The notes under the pieces were generated by a model that was not told where the DNA came from, made no database searches, and saw nothing but the letters and a program-made list of their open reading frames with translations. The position numbers and the translations under genes are program-made. From contig JASLYQ010000002.1 of NCBI GenBank assembly GCA_030739735.1, positions 124,001-188,000 on the forward strand: a DNA stretch of 64,000 bases, written 5' to 3'. This stretch comes from Alphaproteobacteria bacterium (GTDB lineage Bacteria; Pseudomonadota; Alphaproteobacteria; UBA7887). Shown here in pieces: positions 1 to 7,716 of this stretch. Positions within the stretch are counted from its first letter, which is position 1. Each line of letters begins with the position of its first letter.

Positions 1-861
1 TATATTGGCCTCGGCATGATGGGCGGACCGATGGCGCTGCGCCTCGCCAATGCCGGCTTTCCGCTCAGCATCTGGGGCCGGAGCCCGGCCAAGCTCGAAG
101 CCGCCAAGGCGGCGGGCGCTCGCGCCGTGGAGACCGCGGCCCAGGTGGCGCGCGACGCGGATATCGTTTTCACTTGCCTGTCCGATACGGAAGCGGTGGA
201 GGCCGTAGTATTCGGTGAGAACGGGCTGGCCACCGGTGCCGGGCCAGGCAAGCTGCTCGTCGACATGTCCTCGATCCGCCCAGAGGCCGCGCGCGATATG
301 GCCGCGCGGTTGCGCGACAAAACCGGCATGGGCTGGATCGACGCGCCGGTCTCTGGTGGTGTCGCCGGGGCCGAGAGCGGCAAGCTGACGGTAATGGCCG
401 GCGGCAGCGAGGCGGACTTCGCGCACGCAGAGCCAATTGTCGCGCATCTCGCCCAGCGCTTCAGTCTTATGGGCACGAACGGAGCCGGCCAGGCGACCAA
501 GCTCATCAACCAGGTCCTAGTCGGCTGCGTGGTTGCGGTTCTGTCGGAGGCCGCAGCGCTTGCCACGCGCGCCGGCATAGATGCCGCGCGGATTCCCGAA
601 GCGCTGGCAGGGGGTCGCGCGGATTCCTTGCTCCTGCAACAGTTCTTTCCGAAGATGGTCGCCGGTGACTTCTTCGTCGAAGCCCATATCCGCACCATGC
701 TCAAGGATCTCGACACCGTTCTGGCGCTGGCGCGCGAAACCACCACGGCAATGCCGATGACAGCGACGGCGCTCGAGTTGCACCGCCTCATGGTGCAGCG
801 CGGTCACGGCGACGAGGATGGCACCGCGCTCGCCACCCTCTATTTTGATACACCCGTCTGA
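1..861 (+). CDS. NAD(P)-dependent 3-hydroxyisobutyrate dehydrogenase-family protein (5' partial)
   Basis: The frame is open from the first base, so the true start lies upstream; 286 residues are visible. The segment begins inside the Rossmann dinucleotide motif (GLGMMG). The substrate-binding motif DAPVSGG is present, as is the helix carrying the catalytic lysine (GQATKLINQ). This is the beta-hydroxyacid dehydrogenase family: 3-hydroxyisobutyrate dehydrogenase, tartronate semialdehyde reductase, GLYR-type succinic semialdehyde reductase. The exact substrate cannot be read from the sequence. The stop lies 22 bases before a CoA transferase start on the same strand, suggesting an operon for a branched-chain or hydroxyacyl pathway. 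Confidence 0.88.
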   Translation, partial: YIGLGMMGGPMALRLANAGFPLSIWGRSPAKLEAAKAAGARAVETAAQVARDADIVFTCLSDTEAVEAVVFGENGLATGAGPGKLLVDMSSIRPEAARDMAARLRDKTGMGWIDAPVSGGVAGAESGKLTVMAGGSEADFAHAEPIVAHLAQRFSLMGTNGAGQATKLINQVLVGCVVAVLSEAAALATRAGIDAARIPEALAGGRADSLLLQQFFPKMVAGDFFVEAHIRTMLKDLDTVLALARETTTAMPMTATALELHRLMVQRGHGDEDGTALATLYFDTPV

Positions 862-883
862 CAACCTTTCAAGGAACAAAGCC

Positions 884-2074
884 ATGACCATGCTCGACGG
901 CATCCGCGTGCTCAGCTTCAATCATTTCCTACTCGGACCGATGGGCATGCAGGTGCTCGGCGATCTCGGCGCCGACGTCATCGCGGTAGAGCCCGTGAGC
1001 GGCGGCTTCCAGCGCAAATGGAGCGGCGCTAACCGGCGCGCGGATGGGGAATCTCTGCTGCACCTCTGCGCCAACCGCAACAAGCGCAATATCGCGATCG
1101 ACTTAAAGTCCGAGGAAGGCAAGGAGATTGTGCACCGGCTGATCGCCAAGAGCGACGTGATCTGCGAGAACTTCCGCCCCGGCGTGATGGACAAGTTCGG
1201 CTTCGGCTACGAAGACGCTAAGAAAATCAATGCCGGCGTCATCTATGCCTCGGCTTCGGGCTATGGTGGCGACGGTCCCTACCGCGAGCGCCCGGGCCAA
1301 GACCTCGTGGTACAAGCCATGTCGGGCCTGGCTATGATCAACGGCAACGACCAGCAAGCACCGATCCCGGTGGGCGTCTCAGCCGTCGATCACCACGGCG
1401 CACAAATTCTCGCCATGGCGATCCTCGCTGCGCTGGTGCGCCGCGGGCGCACCGGAGAGGGCTGTCGTGTGGAGGTGGACCTGCTTTCGGCGGGCCTCGA
1501 CATACAATGCGAGTCCCTGGTCTGCTGGGCCAATGGGGAACCGGTATCACTAAGGCCGCCGGCCAATATCGCGGGCTGGTACTATGCGGCGCCCTACGGT
1601 ATCTACGAGACTGCGGACGGTCACATGGCCATCTCGCTTGGCGCCATGGAAACTCTCGCCACGGCGATCGACTTGCCGGCACTTGCGGATTTCTCGGATG
1701 CCGAGACCTTCAGCCGCAACCGTGAGATCGCAGCGTTGATTCAGACGCAGGTCGCCGGTTGGTCTAACGATGAGATCGAAGCGCGGCTCGAAGCCCAGTC
1801 CCTATGGTATGCGCGGGTCAATGATTACGCGGCGGTGATGACTGACCCACAGGTCGTGCATAACGGCTCGTTCATGACCGTGGACGGTGCCAACGGCGAG
1901 CCCATTACCCTGCTCGGCCATCCCGCGCGCTATGACGGCAAACGGCCCGGCGTACGTCGTCCGCCGCAGCCCATCGGCGCCCAGACAGCGGAAGTACTGG
2001 GAGAGATTGGCTACGACGATGCGGCCATCGCGGCCATGGCAGGGGCAGGTAGCATAGCCGTTTCCGATTCATGA
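884..2074 (+). CDS. CaiB/BaiF family (class III) CoA transferase
   Basis: Class III CoA transferases move CoA between acyl-CoA and a free carboxylate through an aspartyl-CoA thioester. The 396-residue protein has the usual family length. It shows the N-terminal block (LGDLGADVIAVEP), the CENFRPGVMDKFGFGYED block, and the active-site region YGGDGPYRERPGQDLVVQAM, whose Asp is the expected nucleophile. The frame is open further upstream, but ATG 884 is preferred: it follows an AAGGAAC ribosome site and starts with the family's usual N-terminus. Family is secure; substrate (for example a dicarboxylate or 2-methyl acid) is unknown. It is probably co-transcribed with the upstream dehydrogenase. Confidence 0.9.
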   Translation: MTMLDGIRVLSFNHFLLGPMGMQVLGDLGADVIAVEPVSGGFQRKWSGANRRADGESLLHLCANRNKRNIAIDLKSEEGKEIVHRLIAKSDVICENFRPGVMDKFGFGYEDAKKINAGVIYASASGYGGDGPYRERPGQDLVVQAMSGLAMINGNDQQAPIPVGVSAVDHHGAQILAMAILAALVRRGRTGEGCRVEVDLLSAGLDIQCESLVCWANGEPVSLRPPANIAGWYYAAPYGIYETADGHMAISLGAMETLATAIDLPALADFSDAETFSRNREIAALIQTQVAGWSNDEIEARLEAQSLWYARVNDYAAVMTDPQVVHNGSFMTVDGANGEPITLLGHPARYDGKRPGVRRPPQPIGAQTAEVLGEIGYDDAAIAAMAGAGSIAVSDS

Positions 2075-2216
2075 GCCAGGCAAGATCTATGGCTGCTTTT
2101 CATACGGTAGACAGCGACCACGGCACCGGTCACATCACCGGTAAGAAAATAGCATCGTGAGGCCATGGGAGATTCTTTTAGGCTACGGACGAGGGCCGTT
2201 GGATCATCACAACTAA

Positions 2217-2228
2217 AACTAATTAGTT
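2217..2228. promoter_or_regulatory. 12-base perfect palindrome upstream of the MaoC gene
   Basis: AACTAATTAGTT is a perfect AT-rich palindrome about 80 bases before the MaoC hydratase start, in an otherwise GC-rich genome. The size and symmetry fit an operator for a dimeric regulator such as TetR or MarR. No regulator gene adjoins it. The rest of the 2075-2308 intergenic stretch shows only a short direct repeat (CACCGGT twice near 2125). Confidence 0.35.
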
Positions 2229-2308
2229 ACTTAATGCCATAGCGGATTGCGCCTCGCCACGCATTCGCCATTATGCTTTTCTCGAGCCTCAAATGATGGA
2301 GCCATCAC

Positions 2309-2746
2309 ATGTCAGATTTCCATGTCGCCATCGGTGACATCGTATCGTTCTCGAAGACGGTCGGCGAGTCCGACGTGTACGGCTTTGCCGGTATTACCGG
2401 CGACTTTGCCAACGTGCATGTCAACGACCAGTACATGAAGGGCTCCGCCTACGGCCAGCGCATCGCCCACGGCGTGCTGCTAATGGGCTACATGTCCACC
2501 ACGTCTTCGATGATGATCGACAAGTCCGGCAGTGAGAGCAGCGACGAGACCGCCGTCTCGCTCGGCTACGACCGGGTGCGCTTTATCGCCCCAGTGTTCA
2601 TCGGCGACACCGTTACCGTGACCTATCAGATCAAGGATACTGATACCGAGCGACGTCGCAGCCGCTCCGATGTCACGGCGATCAACCAGCACGGCGACAC
2701 GGTCGCGGTCGCCGAGCACATCATGAAGTGGGTGAAGGACGCCTGA
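2309..2746 (+). CDS. MaoC-like (R)-enoyl-CoA hydratase/dehydratase
   Basis: This 145-residue protein is a single hot-dog-fold MaoC domain. The hydratase-2 motif is visible around residues 30-55: GDFANVHVNDQYMK with the catalytic Asp, then RIAHGVL with the catalytic His region. Members hydrate enoyl-CoA with R stereochemistry, for example in polyhydroxyalkanoate supply, mesaconyl- or acyl-CoA catabolism. The position after a 3-hydroxyacid dehydrogenase and a CoA transferase supports a CoA-ester degradation route, but the substrate is not defined. A 234-base gap separates it from the CoA transferase, so it may have its own promoter. Confidence 0.88.
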   Translation: MSDFHVAIGDIVSFSKTVGESDVYGFAGITGDFANVHVNDQYMKGSAYGQRIAHGVLLMGYMSTTSSMMIDKSGSESSDETAVSLGYDRVRFIAPVFIGDTVTVTYQIKDTDTERRRSRSDVTAINQHGDTVAVAEHIMKWVKDA

Positions 2747-2763
2747 CAGCGAAGCTCAGCGCC

Positions 2764-3531
2764 TCATACTCTGAAGGTTTCCTTCGTGCGAGCCTCCTGC
2801 GCCTGGTTGGGCGGGTAGCTCTGCCATTTGTCATGATAGTATCGGGCGCGCATGTCACCGTCCGAGGCCCGGTTGAAGGTCAGAAATACGTTGCGTCGAC
2901 TACGGCTGCCCGTGTTGGCTGGGGATCCGTGCGGCACATAGCAGTCGAAAAAGATCACGTCGCCGGGGTCGGCCTCCAACAGCACGTATTCGTCTGCGGG
3001 CTCATAGGGTGGGTCGGCCTCGGTCAGGGGCTGCCATTCCTCCGTCATCAGCGCTCTTTTGTAGTTGCCTGAGCACATGAAACTCAAGGCGCCATTGTCG
3101 AGGCGGTTCTCGTCTACCGCGATGCCCATGGTGATGAAAAAATCGCAGTAGGTATTCCAACCGGCGGCTTGATCTTGGTGCAACTGGTCGGGGCGGCAGC
3201 CGGGAAGCTTGTAGTTGACTTTCTCCTTGAACAGCAGCGGCGCTTCACCGAGAAGCTGGGCGAGACAGTCTTCGGTCTTATCCGAGATCAGCAGGTCTGA
3301 TGCGACGCGGTTATGGTCGCCGATCACGTTTTCGATTCGCACCAGGATATTCTCGTCGCTGATAGGGCTAATTTCGTAGTACTTGGCTTCCTCACCGGAG
3401 GCAGGCTGCTTGTCGCGCAGCTCGTCCAGCCAGGCGGAGATCTGCGCCACTTCCGAGGGATTGAAAAACCCCTTGATGACGAAGAACCCTTTTCCCTTGA
3501 ACGTATTCACCTGTCCCTGAGTCAACGCCAT
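2764..3531 (-). CDS. Phytanoyl-CoA dioxygenase (PhyH) family oxygenase
   Basis: PhyH proteins are Fe(II)/2-oxoglutarate dioxygenases. The 255-residue product has the metal triad HxD (H118, D120 in LHQDQ) and distal His (VPHGSPANTG, H201). An Arg about 11 residues later would bind 2-oxoglutarate. The substrate is unknown; the family includes ectoine and fatty-acyl hydroxylases. ATG at 3531 is chosen because it starts the natural N-terminus MALTQGQV; an in-frame GTG at 3555 is an alternative that would run through a run of nine G on the coding strand. It converges on the MaoC gene, 17 bases apart. A perfect FNR-type dyad lies 66 bases upstream. Confidence 0.85.
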   Translation of the reverse strand: MALTQGQVNTFKGKGFFVIKGFFNPSEVAQISAWLDELRDKQPASGEEAKYYEISPISDENILVRIENVIGDHNRVASDLLISDKTEDCLAQLLGEAPLLFKEKVNYKLPGCRPDQLHQDQAAGWNTYCDFFITMGIAVDENRLDNGALSFMCSGNYKRALMTEEWQPLTEADPPYEPADEYVLLEADPGDVIFFDCYVPHGSPANTGSRSRRNVFLTFNRASDGDMRARYYHDKWQSYPPNQAQEARTKETFRV

Positions 3532-3568
3532 CCTGGAGCCCCCCCCCAACAACACATGCGAGTACCGT

Positions 3569-3574
3569 TTGATA
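3569..3574 (-). promoter_or_regulatory. Possible -10 element for the PhyH gene
   Basis: On the minus strand TATCAA lies 22 bases downstream of the FNR-type dyad at 3597-3610. That is the spacing expected for a class II FNR/CRP-family promoter. It leaves a leader of about 30 bases before the PhyH ATG. This is inference from spacing only. Confidence 0.3.
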
Positions 3575-3596
3575 CTCGACTCGGATGCGAACGGGC

Positions 3597-3610
3597 TTGA
3601 TTTCGATCAA
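3597..3610. promoter_or_regulatory. Perfect FNR-family box upstream of the PhyH gene
   Basis: The sequence is TTGAT-TTCG-ATCAA, a full match to the FNR/Anr/FixK consensus TTGAT-N4-ATCAA. It lies 66-79 bases before the PhyH start on the minus strand. It overlaps the left edge of an IS3-transposase relic read on the plus strand. An oxygen-using enzyme under an anaerobic activator is unusual, so activation in microaerobic conditions, repression, or chance are all possible. Confidence 0.5.
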
Positions 3611-3730
3611 AGACAAGCGGGTCGAGTGTCTGTGGCAACGTGAGGGGCTAAAAGTGCACCCCAGAAACCCAGGAAGGGCCAGCTTTGGCTCAGCGACGGA
3701 TCCTGTATCCGTCTCAAGCCAGAATATCGT
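3600..3730 (+). pseudogene. Frameshifted relic of an IS3-family (IS407-type) transposase OrfB
   Basis: Two pieces of a typical IS3 OrfB can be read on the plus strand in different frames. The first is KDKRVECLWQREGLKV, near base 3605. After a frame change around 3655 the second reads PQKPRKGQLWLSDGSCIRLK. Both match from memory the conserved block before the DDE domain (NDKRVERIWRREGLKV ... LWLNDGSCIRLRPE). The DDE catalytic core is absent and the similarity stops after PEYR. It is a dead fragment with no visible terminal repeats. The rest of the 3532-3879 gap shows no gene. Confidence 0.65.
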
Positions 3731-3879
3731 GCCTTGCGCACGGCGCTCGGCTCGACAGCCTTCGCAATTAGCTTTGAGGCCACCACCGACCTCACCCTTT
3801 AACGCGAGAAGTCGAGCCCAAAACCCGCCCGTAAGCCTCCGCCCCGGTGAAACTGGGGAACCCGGCACCAAATTTTCCG

Positions 3880-5505
3880 TTACTCAACGGCGATGAGCTC
3901 CAGCCATTCGCTCCAGCGGGGCGTTTCACCGGCATAGCCGACCCGCACGCGGTAAGGGCCATTTGGCGCCACCCAGGTCTGCCAGTAGCGACGGTCTATG
4001 GCGCCGAAATCGTAGACCGTGCCGCTAACTGGAATCTCGCCTTCCAGCAAGCCGGCGCCGTCGCGATAGCGGTAAGCGAGCACATAATCGGCCTCGGCCG
4101 GCCCCTGCCATTCCAGTGAGAAGCGCCCGCCGATGCGGTCGTAGCCGAAGACGCCGCTGGCCGATGGCCGCAGCCAGCGTGGCCGCGAGCCAGCACCGGT
4201 GCCAGCGGTCTTCACCGCAAGCGGTAAGGCCTGTGCGCGCTCCGCCGCAAGGCCTTTCAGCATGGACGTGACGACATCCGGATAGGCAGCGGCAACATTC
4301 GCGCGCTCGCCGGGATCAGCATCGAGGTCGTACAGGGCTGTGCCCTCGCCCGGTTCGCTCAGCTGCAGCTTCCAGCGCCCCTCACGGCGAGCATAAATCA
4401 TCGCCGCCGGATGGTCAGGCTCGGGCTCAGAATAGCCGGCGCCACTAGTGACGCCGTTCCATGCCCGCGCACCCGGCAACCGCAGCAGGTCCGCACCACC
4501 AAGGATTGCCGGCAAGGGCTGACCTAGCAGGGCCAGCAGCGTCGGCATGATGTCGCGATGATCGCTCGGCCCGTCGATTACGCTGCCCGGCGGCGACCCG
4601 GAGACGCTAGGGGGCAGAAAAAGGATCAACGGCAATCGCACCACCTCCTCGTACAGGTGCCCGGCAAGTGTGGTCGAGGCGTGCCCCACCTCGCCGCGCT
4701 CGAGCAGCTCCTCGCCATGGTCGGCGGTGACCACGACCACTGTGTTGCGTGCCAAGTTGGTCTCTTCGAGCACGGCCCAGAGCCCAGCGAACCATGCATC
4801 GAACTCGGCAATACCAGCCTCGTACAAGGCCCGTATCGCCGGCAGCTCATCGGCCTCGAAGACCACCGTTCCGGTCTCCAGACGGCCGCGCTCACGCAAA
4901 GCGGCGAAACGCTCGTCCGCCTCGCGCCCGGGCGGCAACAGGGCCCGCCAATCGACGTCAAAATCCGAGCTGGGGCGATAGGGAAGATGGCTGTGGAGGT
5001 AGTGGTACCAAAGGACAAACGGCTCACCGGTCGCGGCCCGCGCCCTCAGCCAATCGTGCGGCTGCTGGCCAACCTCACCCACCACGCCCTCGCGGCTGAG
5101 CCCCAGCTGGTTGAACAGCGGAATGCGCATGAAGGCCTGCAGACCGGCCACTCGCCAGCCCTGATCAGCGAGAGTTTCTAACGGCAGTTCTTGTTGTTCA
5201 TCAATTAGTTGTCCACGGCTATGAACGTTATGCTGTAACGGAGACAGGCCAGTCAGCAAGGTCAAGACATTGGATCCGGTCCAGGCCGAAACCGCCCGAT
5301 GGGCGTTGTAGCGAATGCCGTTTCGCACCGCCAGACGCAGCAGCCCGGGCGCTGCGGCGAGGGCGTCGGCACGGAAGCTCTCGACCGTCAACACCAGCAC
5401 ATTAAGCGGCGCCTGCGGTCCGTCCTCCCGTTCCACGCGCGCCACCAGCGCCAGAACGACAAAAAGGCCAGCAACCGCCAGCCACGGCAGGGCGCGGCGC
5501 AGCAT
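3880..5505 (-). CDS. Membrane-anchored sulfatase/alkaline-phosphatase superfamily protein
   Basis: The 541-residue product has one N-terminal membrane anchor (about residues 7-23), then a periplasmic sulfatase-fold domain. The metal-site motif VTADHGEELLERGEVGHAS (D262, H263, H275) is clear. The expected sulfatase motif CxPSR is missing; the aligned position is T76 in SAWTGSNVLTLLTG. The first metal ligand is a Glu (E42 in LTVESFRAD) rather than the usual Asp. Glu plus Thr is the pattern of phospho-transferring members such as LtaS and EptA, so phosphotransferase or phosphodiesterase activity is more likely than sulfate-ester hydrolysis. The start at 5505 lies five bases after msrB, arguing for co-transcription; the longer open frame overlaps msrB and is rejected. 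Confidence 0.78.
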   Translation of the reverse strand: MLRRALPWLAVAGLFVVLALVARVEREDGPQAPLNVLVLTVESFRADALAAAPGLLRLAVRNGIRYNAHRAVSAWTGSNVLTLLTGLSPLQHNVHSRGQLIDEQQELPLETLADQGWRVAGLQAFMRIPLFNQLGLSREGVVGEVGQQPHDWLRARAATGEPFVLWYHYLHSHLPYRPSSDFDVDWRALLPPGREADERFAALRERGRLETGTVVFEADELPAIRALYEAGIAEFDAWFAGLWAVLEETNLARNTVVVVTADHGEELLERGEVGHASTTLAGHLYEEVVRLPLILFLPPSVSGSPPGSVIDGPSDHRDIMPTLLALLGQPLPAILGGADLLRLPGARAWNGVTSGAGYSEPEPDHPAAMIYARREGRWKLQLSEPGEGTALYDLDADPGERANVAAAYPDVVTSMLKGLAAERAQALPLAVKTAGTGAGSRPRWLRPSASGVFGYDRIGGRFSLEWQGPAEADYVLAYRYRDGAGLLEGEIPVSGTVYDFGAIDRRYWQTWVAPNGPYRVRVGYAGETPRWSEWLELIAVE

Positions 5506-5510
5506 GCGGT

Positions 5511-5927
5511 TCAGCCCGAGGGGTCGAACGTCAGCGATGCTGAGTTTAGACAGTAGCGTAGGCCGGTCGGCGCTGGGCCGTCGTCGAAGACATGCCCGAG
5601 ATGGCCGTCGCAGCACCCGCACACTACTTCCGTGCGGATCATGCCGTAGCTGGTGTCGCGCTCGGTCGCCACGGGCGCATTGGCAATGGGTTGGCTAAAG
5701 CTCGGCCAGCCGGTACCGGAATCGAACTTGTCTGCCGCATCGAACAACAGCTCGTTGCAGCAGACGCAACGGTAAACCCCGGGCGTCTTGGTATCCCAGT
5801 ATTTGCCACTAAACGCAGGCTCCGTACCTTTGCGGCGCGCCATCTCATATTGCTCGGGCGTCAGGCGCTGCCGCAGCTCCGCCTCGTCTATAACGATCCT
5901 TTTGCGGGTCTTGACGTCATCGACCAT
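5511..5927 (-). CDS. msrB: Peptide-methionine (R)-S-oxide reductase
   Basis: MsrB reduces the R epimer of methionine sulfoxide in proteins. The 138-residue product has both zinc CxxC pairs ([11 protein letters not shown] and [12 protein letters not shown]), the [10 protein letters not shown] block and the catalytic Cys in [12 protein letters not shown] 5927 is chosen because GGAGGTGACG precedes it; the frame extends upstream without family similarity. It is the first gene of a pair with the sulfatase-like gene downstream. Confidence 0.96.
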   Translation of the reverse strand: MVDDVKTRKRIVIDEAELRQRLTPEQYEMARRKGTEPAFSGKYWDTKTPGVYRCVCCNELLFDAADKFDSGTGWPSFSQPIANAPVATERDTSYGMIRTEVVCGCCDGHLGHVFDDGPAPTGLRYCLNSASLTFDPSG

Positions 5928-6326
5928 CGTCACCTCCACCTCGTGGCATGGCGCCATTGTGACGCTTGGCAGGCGGCTAGTGAAGTGCGGTGCGGGCCTG
6001 AGGTGCTTTCGCGGATGACATCGCAGACGCCGACCCAGAAGCCCGGCTTCTTTCGGCACTCAAACACGCATGGAGCTGTTGGCGGACAGAGCAACATGAC
6101 CCAAGCGCAGCCGGCCTACGCTGGCGCATCAAGATGTCGGCCCCGCTTCGCGTGGCCATTTTGAACTTGATGTTCGACTGCCTCTATGTGCCGTGCGAGC
6201 GCGAGATCTCCCGCACGGCGCTCAATGACGACAACGTGGCGAACTGACAAAAGGTCAGCGCAATGTATGTGAAACATATTATCGGCGCCGCGCACATGGT
6301 TAAAGGCTAGCCACCCTTATCCGGCA
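5928..6326. other. Intergenic stretch without a supported gene
   Basis: About 400 bases lie between the msrB start and the end of korC. A 37-codon plus-strand frame at 6134-6247 has no recognisable similarity and no clear ribosome site. No tRNA-like fold or transposase fragment was recognised. It probably holds the msrB promoter and the end of the ferredoxin-oxidoreductase transcript. Confidence 0.4.
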
Positions 6327-6890
6327 CTACGCGCTCTTCACCTCCGCCGCCGATTTGGCGAGGTCGCGGCCGACCGCGAGCGTTTTCAGATTGATGTCCT
6401 GCAAGCGCCGCGGCATCTCCTGGCGGATCGCCTCGTCAAAGCGATCGCGTCCCCCCAGCGAAAGCAGCGCCGCCAGCGCGCCGAGCGCCACGATATTGGC
6501 ACCGCGCGGATTGCCGAGATCGCGCGCCGTAGCGATCAGCGGCAGGCTGGTCAGAGCAATGCCGTCCGGCAGATCGTCGACGCGAGCGGAATCCGCGATC
6601 ACCGCTGCCGAGGGCCGCAGCAATGGCAGCGACGGCACTACCGCGACCTGATCAAGCACCACCAGGGCATCGAGCCCGACCACCAACGGATAGTCGATGG
6701 CGTCGCTGTCGATCACCACGTCGGAGCGGCTGAGGCCACCGCGCGACGTCGGCTCGTAGTGCTGAGATTGCGCCACTTGACGACCGTCGAGCATAGCTAC
6801 CGTGGCCAGAATACGGGCTGAGAGCTGCAACCCCTGCCCGCCAGAGCCGCCGAAGCGGACTTCGAGACGCCCTGCGATCGCCTCAGCCAT
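6327..6890 (-). CDS. korC: 2-oxoacid:ferredoxin oxidoreductase gamma subunit
   Basis: The 187-residue product is a pyruvate/ketoisovalerate ferredoxin oxidoreductase gamma domain. It begins with the family motif EVRFGGSGGQGLQLSARIL, continues with SQHYEPTSRGGLSRSDVVI and ends with GANIVALGALAALL. It completes a KorABC enzyme that oxidatively decarboxylates a 2-oxoacid (most likely 2-oxoglutarate) to acyl-CoA, reducing ferredoxin. ATG 6890 overlaps the korB stop by eight bases; the longer frame upstream is rejected. It is the last gene of the five-gene operon. Confidence 0.88.
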   Translation of the reverse strand: MAEAIAGRLEVRFGGSGGQGLQLSARILATVAMLDGRQVAQSQHYEPTSRGGLSRSDVVIDSDAIDYPLVVGLDALVVLDQVAVVPSLPLLRPSAAVIADSARVDDLPDGIALTSLPLIATARDLGNPRGANIVALGALAALLSLGGRDRFDEAIRQEMPRRLQDINLKTLAVGRDLAKSAAEVKSA

Positions 6891-7716
6891 TGACCCGAGC
6901 ACAATGGGCACGCCAGGCGGCGCCATATTCGGGACGCGCGTTCCTGGCCACAACACCGGTGCGCAAGGCCGTCGGCCGAAAGGGCTGATCGACGATATTG
7001 GAATCGACCTCGGGCCGCATGCCAGCAACCTGGTTCATAACCATGGTTGCCGAGCTACCGAGGTCATTCTTGCGGCCGTAAATCTCGGTGCAATCGGAGA
7101 TCACCTCGATGAAGGAGAAACCGTCGTGGCCGAGCGCATCGACGAAGAGGTCTTTCAACGCCGACACCTGACGCGTCAGCCCGCGCCCGACCAACCCCGC
7201 CCCTGCGGCCTCGGCTAGGGCGCAAGCATCGAAGCCCGGCTCCGGATTGCCGTGAGGGGTCGTCGTGGTATAGCGGCCCTCTCCCGTGGTCGGTGAGAGT
7301 TGACCACCGGTCATGCCGTAGACCTCGTTGTTAAGCATCATGCAGGTGATGTCGAGATTGCGCCGACAGGCATGGATCAGGTGATTGCCGCCGATGGCCA
7401 GACAATCACCGTCACCGGTGATGACGACCACGGTCAAATCGGGCCGTGCGAGCTTGAGTCCAGTAGCGAAGGCTAAAGGCCGACCATGGGTGACGTGGAA
7501 GGTGTTGGCGTCGATATAGGCGCCGAGACGGCCCGAGCAGCCGATACCGGAGACCACAGCCAAATTGTCTTTGTCCACCTCTCTCTCATGCAGCCCCCAG
7601 AGCAAGGCCCGCAGCGCAATACCGTGGCCGCAGCCAGGACAGAGAAAATGCGGCATCATCGACAGGCGCAGATAGTCCTGGATGTCGAAGGACGCGAGCT
7701 CGGCTTCGTCGATCAC
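6883..7716 (-). CDS. korB: 2-oxoacid:ferredoxin oxidoreductase beta subunit (TPP-binding)
   Basis: The 277-residue protein carries the CPGCGHG motif near the N-terminus and the thiamine-pyrophosphate/Mg motif GDGDCLAIGGNHLIHA, followed by NNEVYGMTGGQLSPTT. These are hallmarks of KorB/PorB-type beta subunits. The start is GTG 7716: AAAGGAGG lies six bases upstream and the codon forms a GTGA overlap with the korA stop. Upstream frame extension lies inside korA. Its product should pair with KorA and KorC; substrate is inferred to be 2-oxoglutarate from overall resemblance only. Confidence 0.9.
   Translation of the reverse strand: MIDEAELASFDIQDYLRLSMMPHFLCPGCGHGIALRALLWGLHEREVDKDNLAVVSGIGCSGRLGAYIDANTFHVTHGRPLAFATGLKLARPDLTVVVITGDGDCLAIGGNHLIHACRRNLDITCMMLNNEVYGMTGGQLSPTTGEGRYTTTTPHGNPEPGFDACALAEAAGAGLVGRGLTRQVSALKDLFVDALGHDGFSFIEVISDCTEIYGRKNDLGSSATMVMNQVAGMRPEVDSNIVDQPFRPTALRTGVVARNARPEYGAAWRAHCARVNG

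Noticed and set aside
3585-3896. 103-codon plus-strand frame upstream of the sulfatase-like gene
   Set aside because: Only its first part resembles a transposase and the similarity jumps frame; treated as an IS relic, not a gene.
6134-6247. 37-codon frame after msrB's promoter region
   Set aside because: Too short, no ribosome site, no recognised family.
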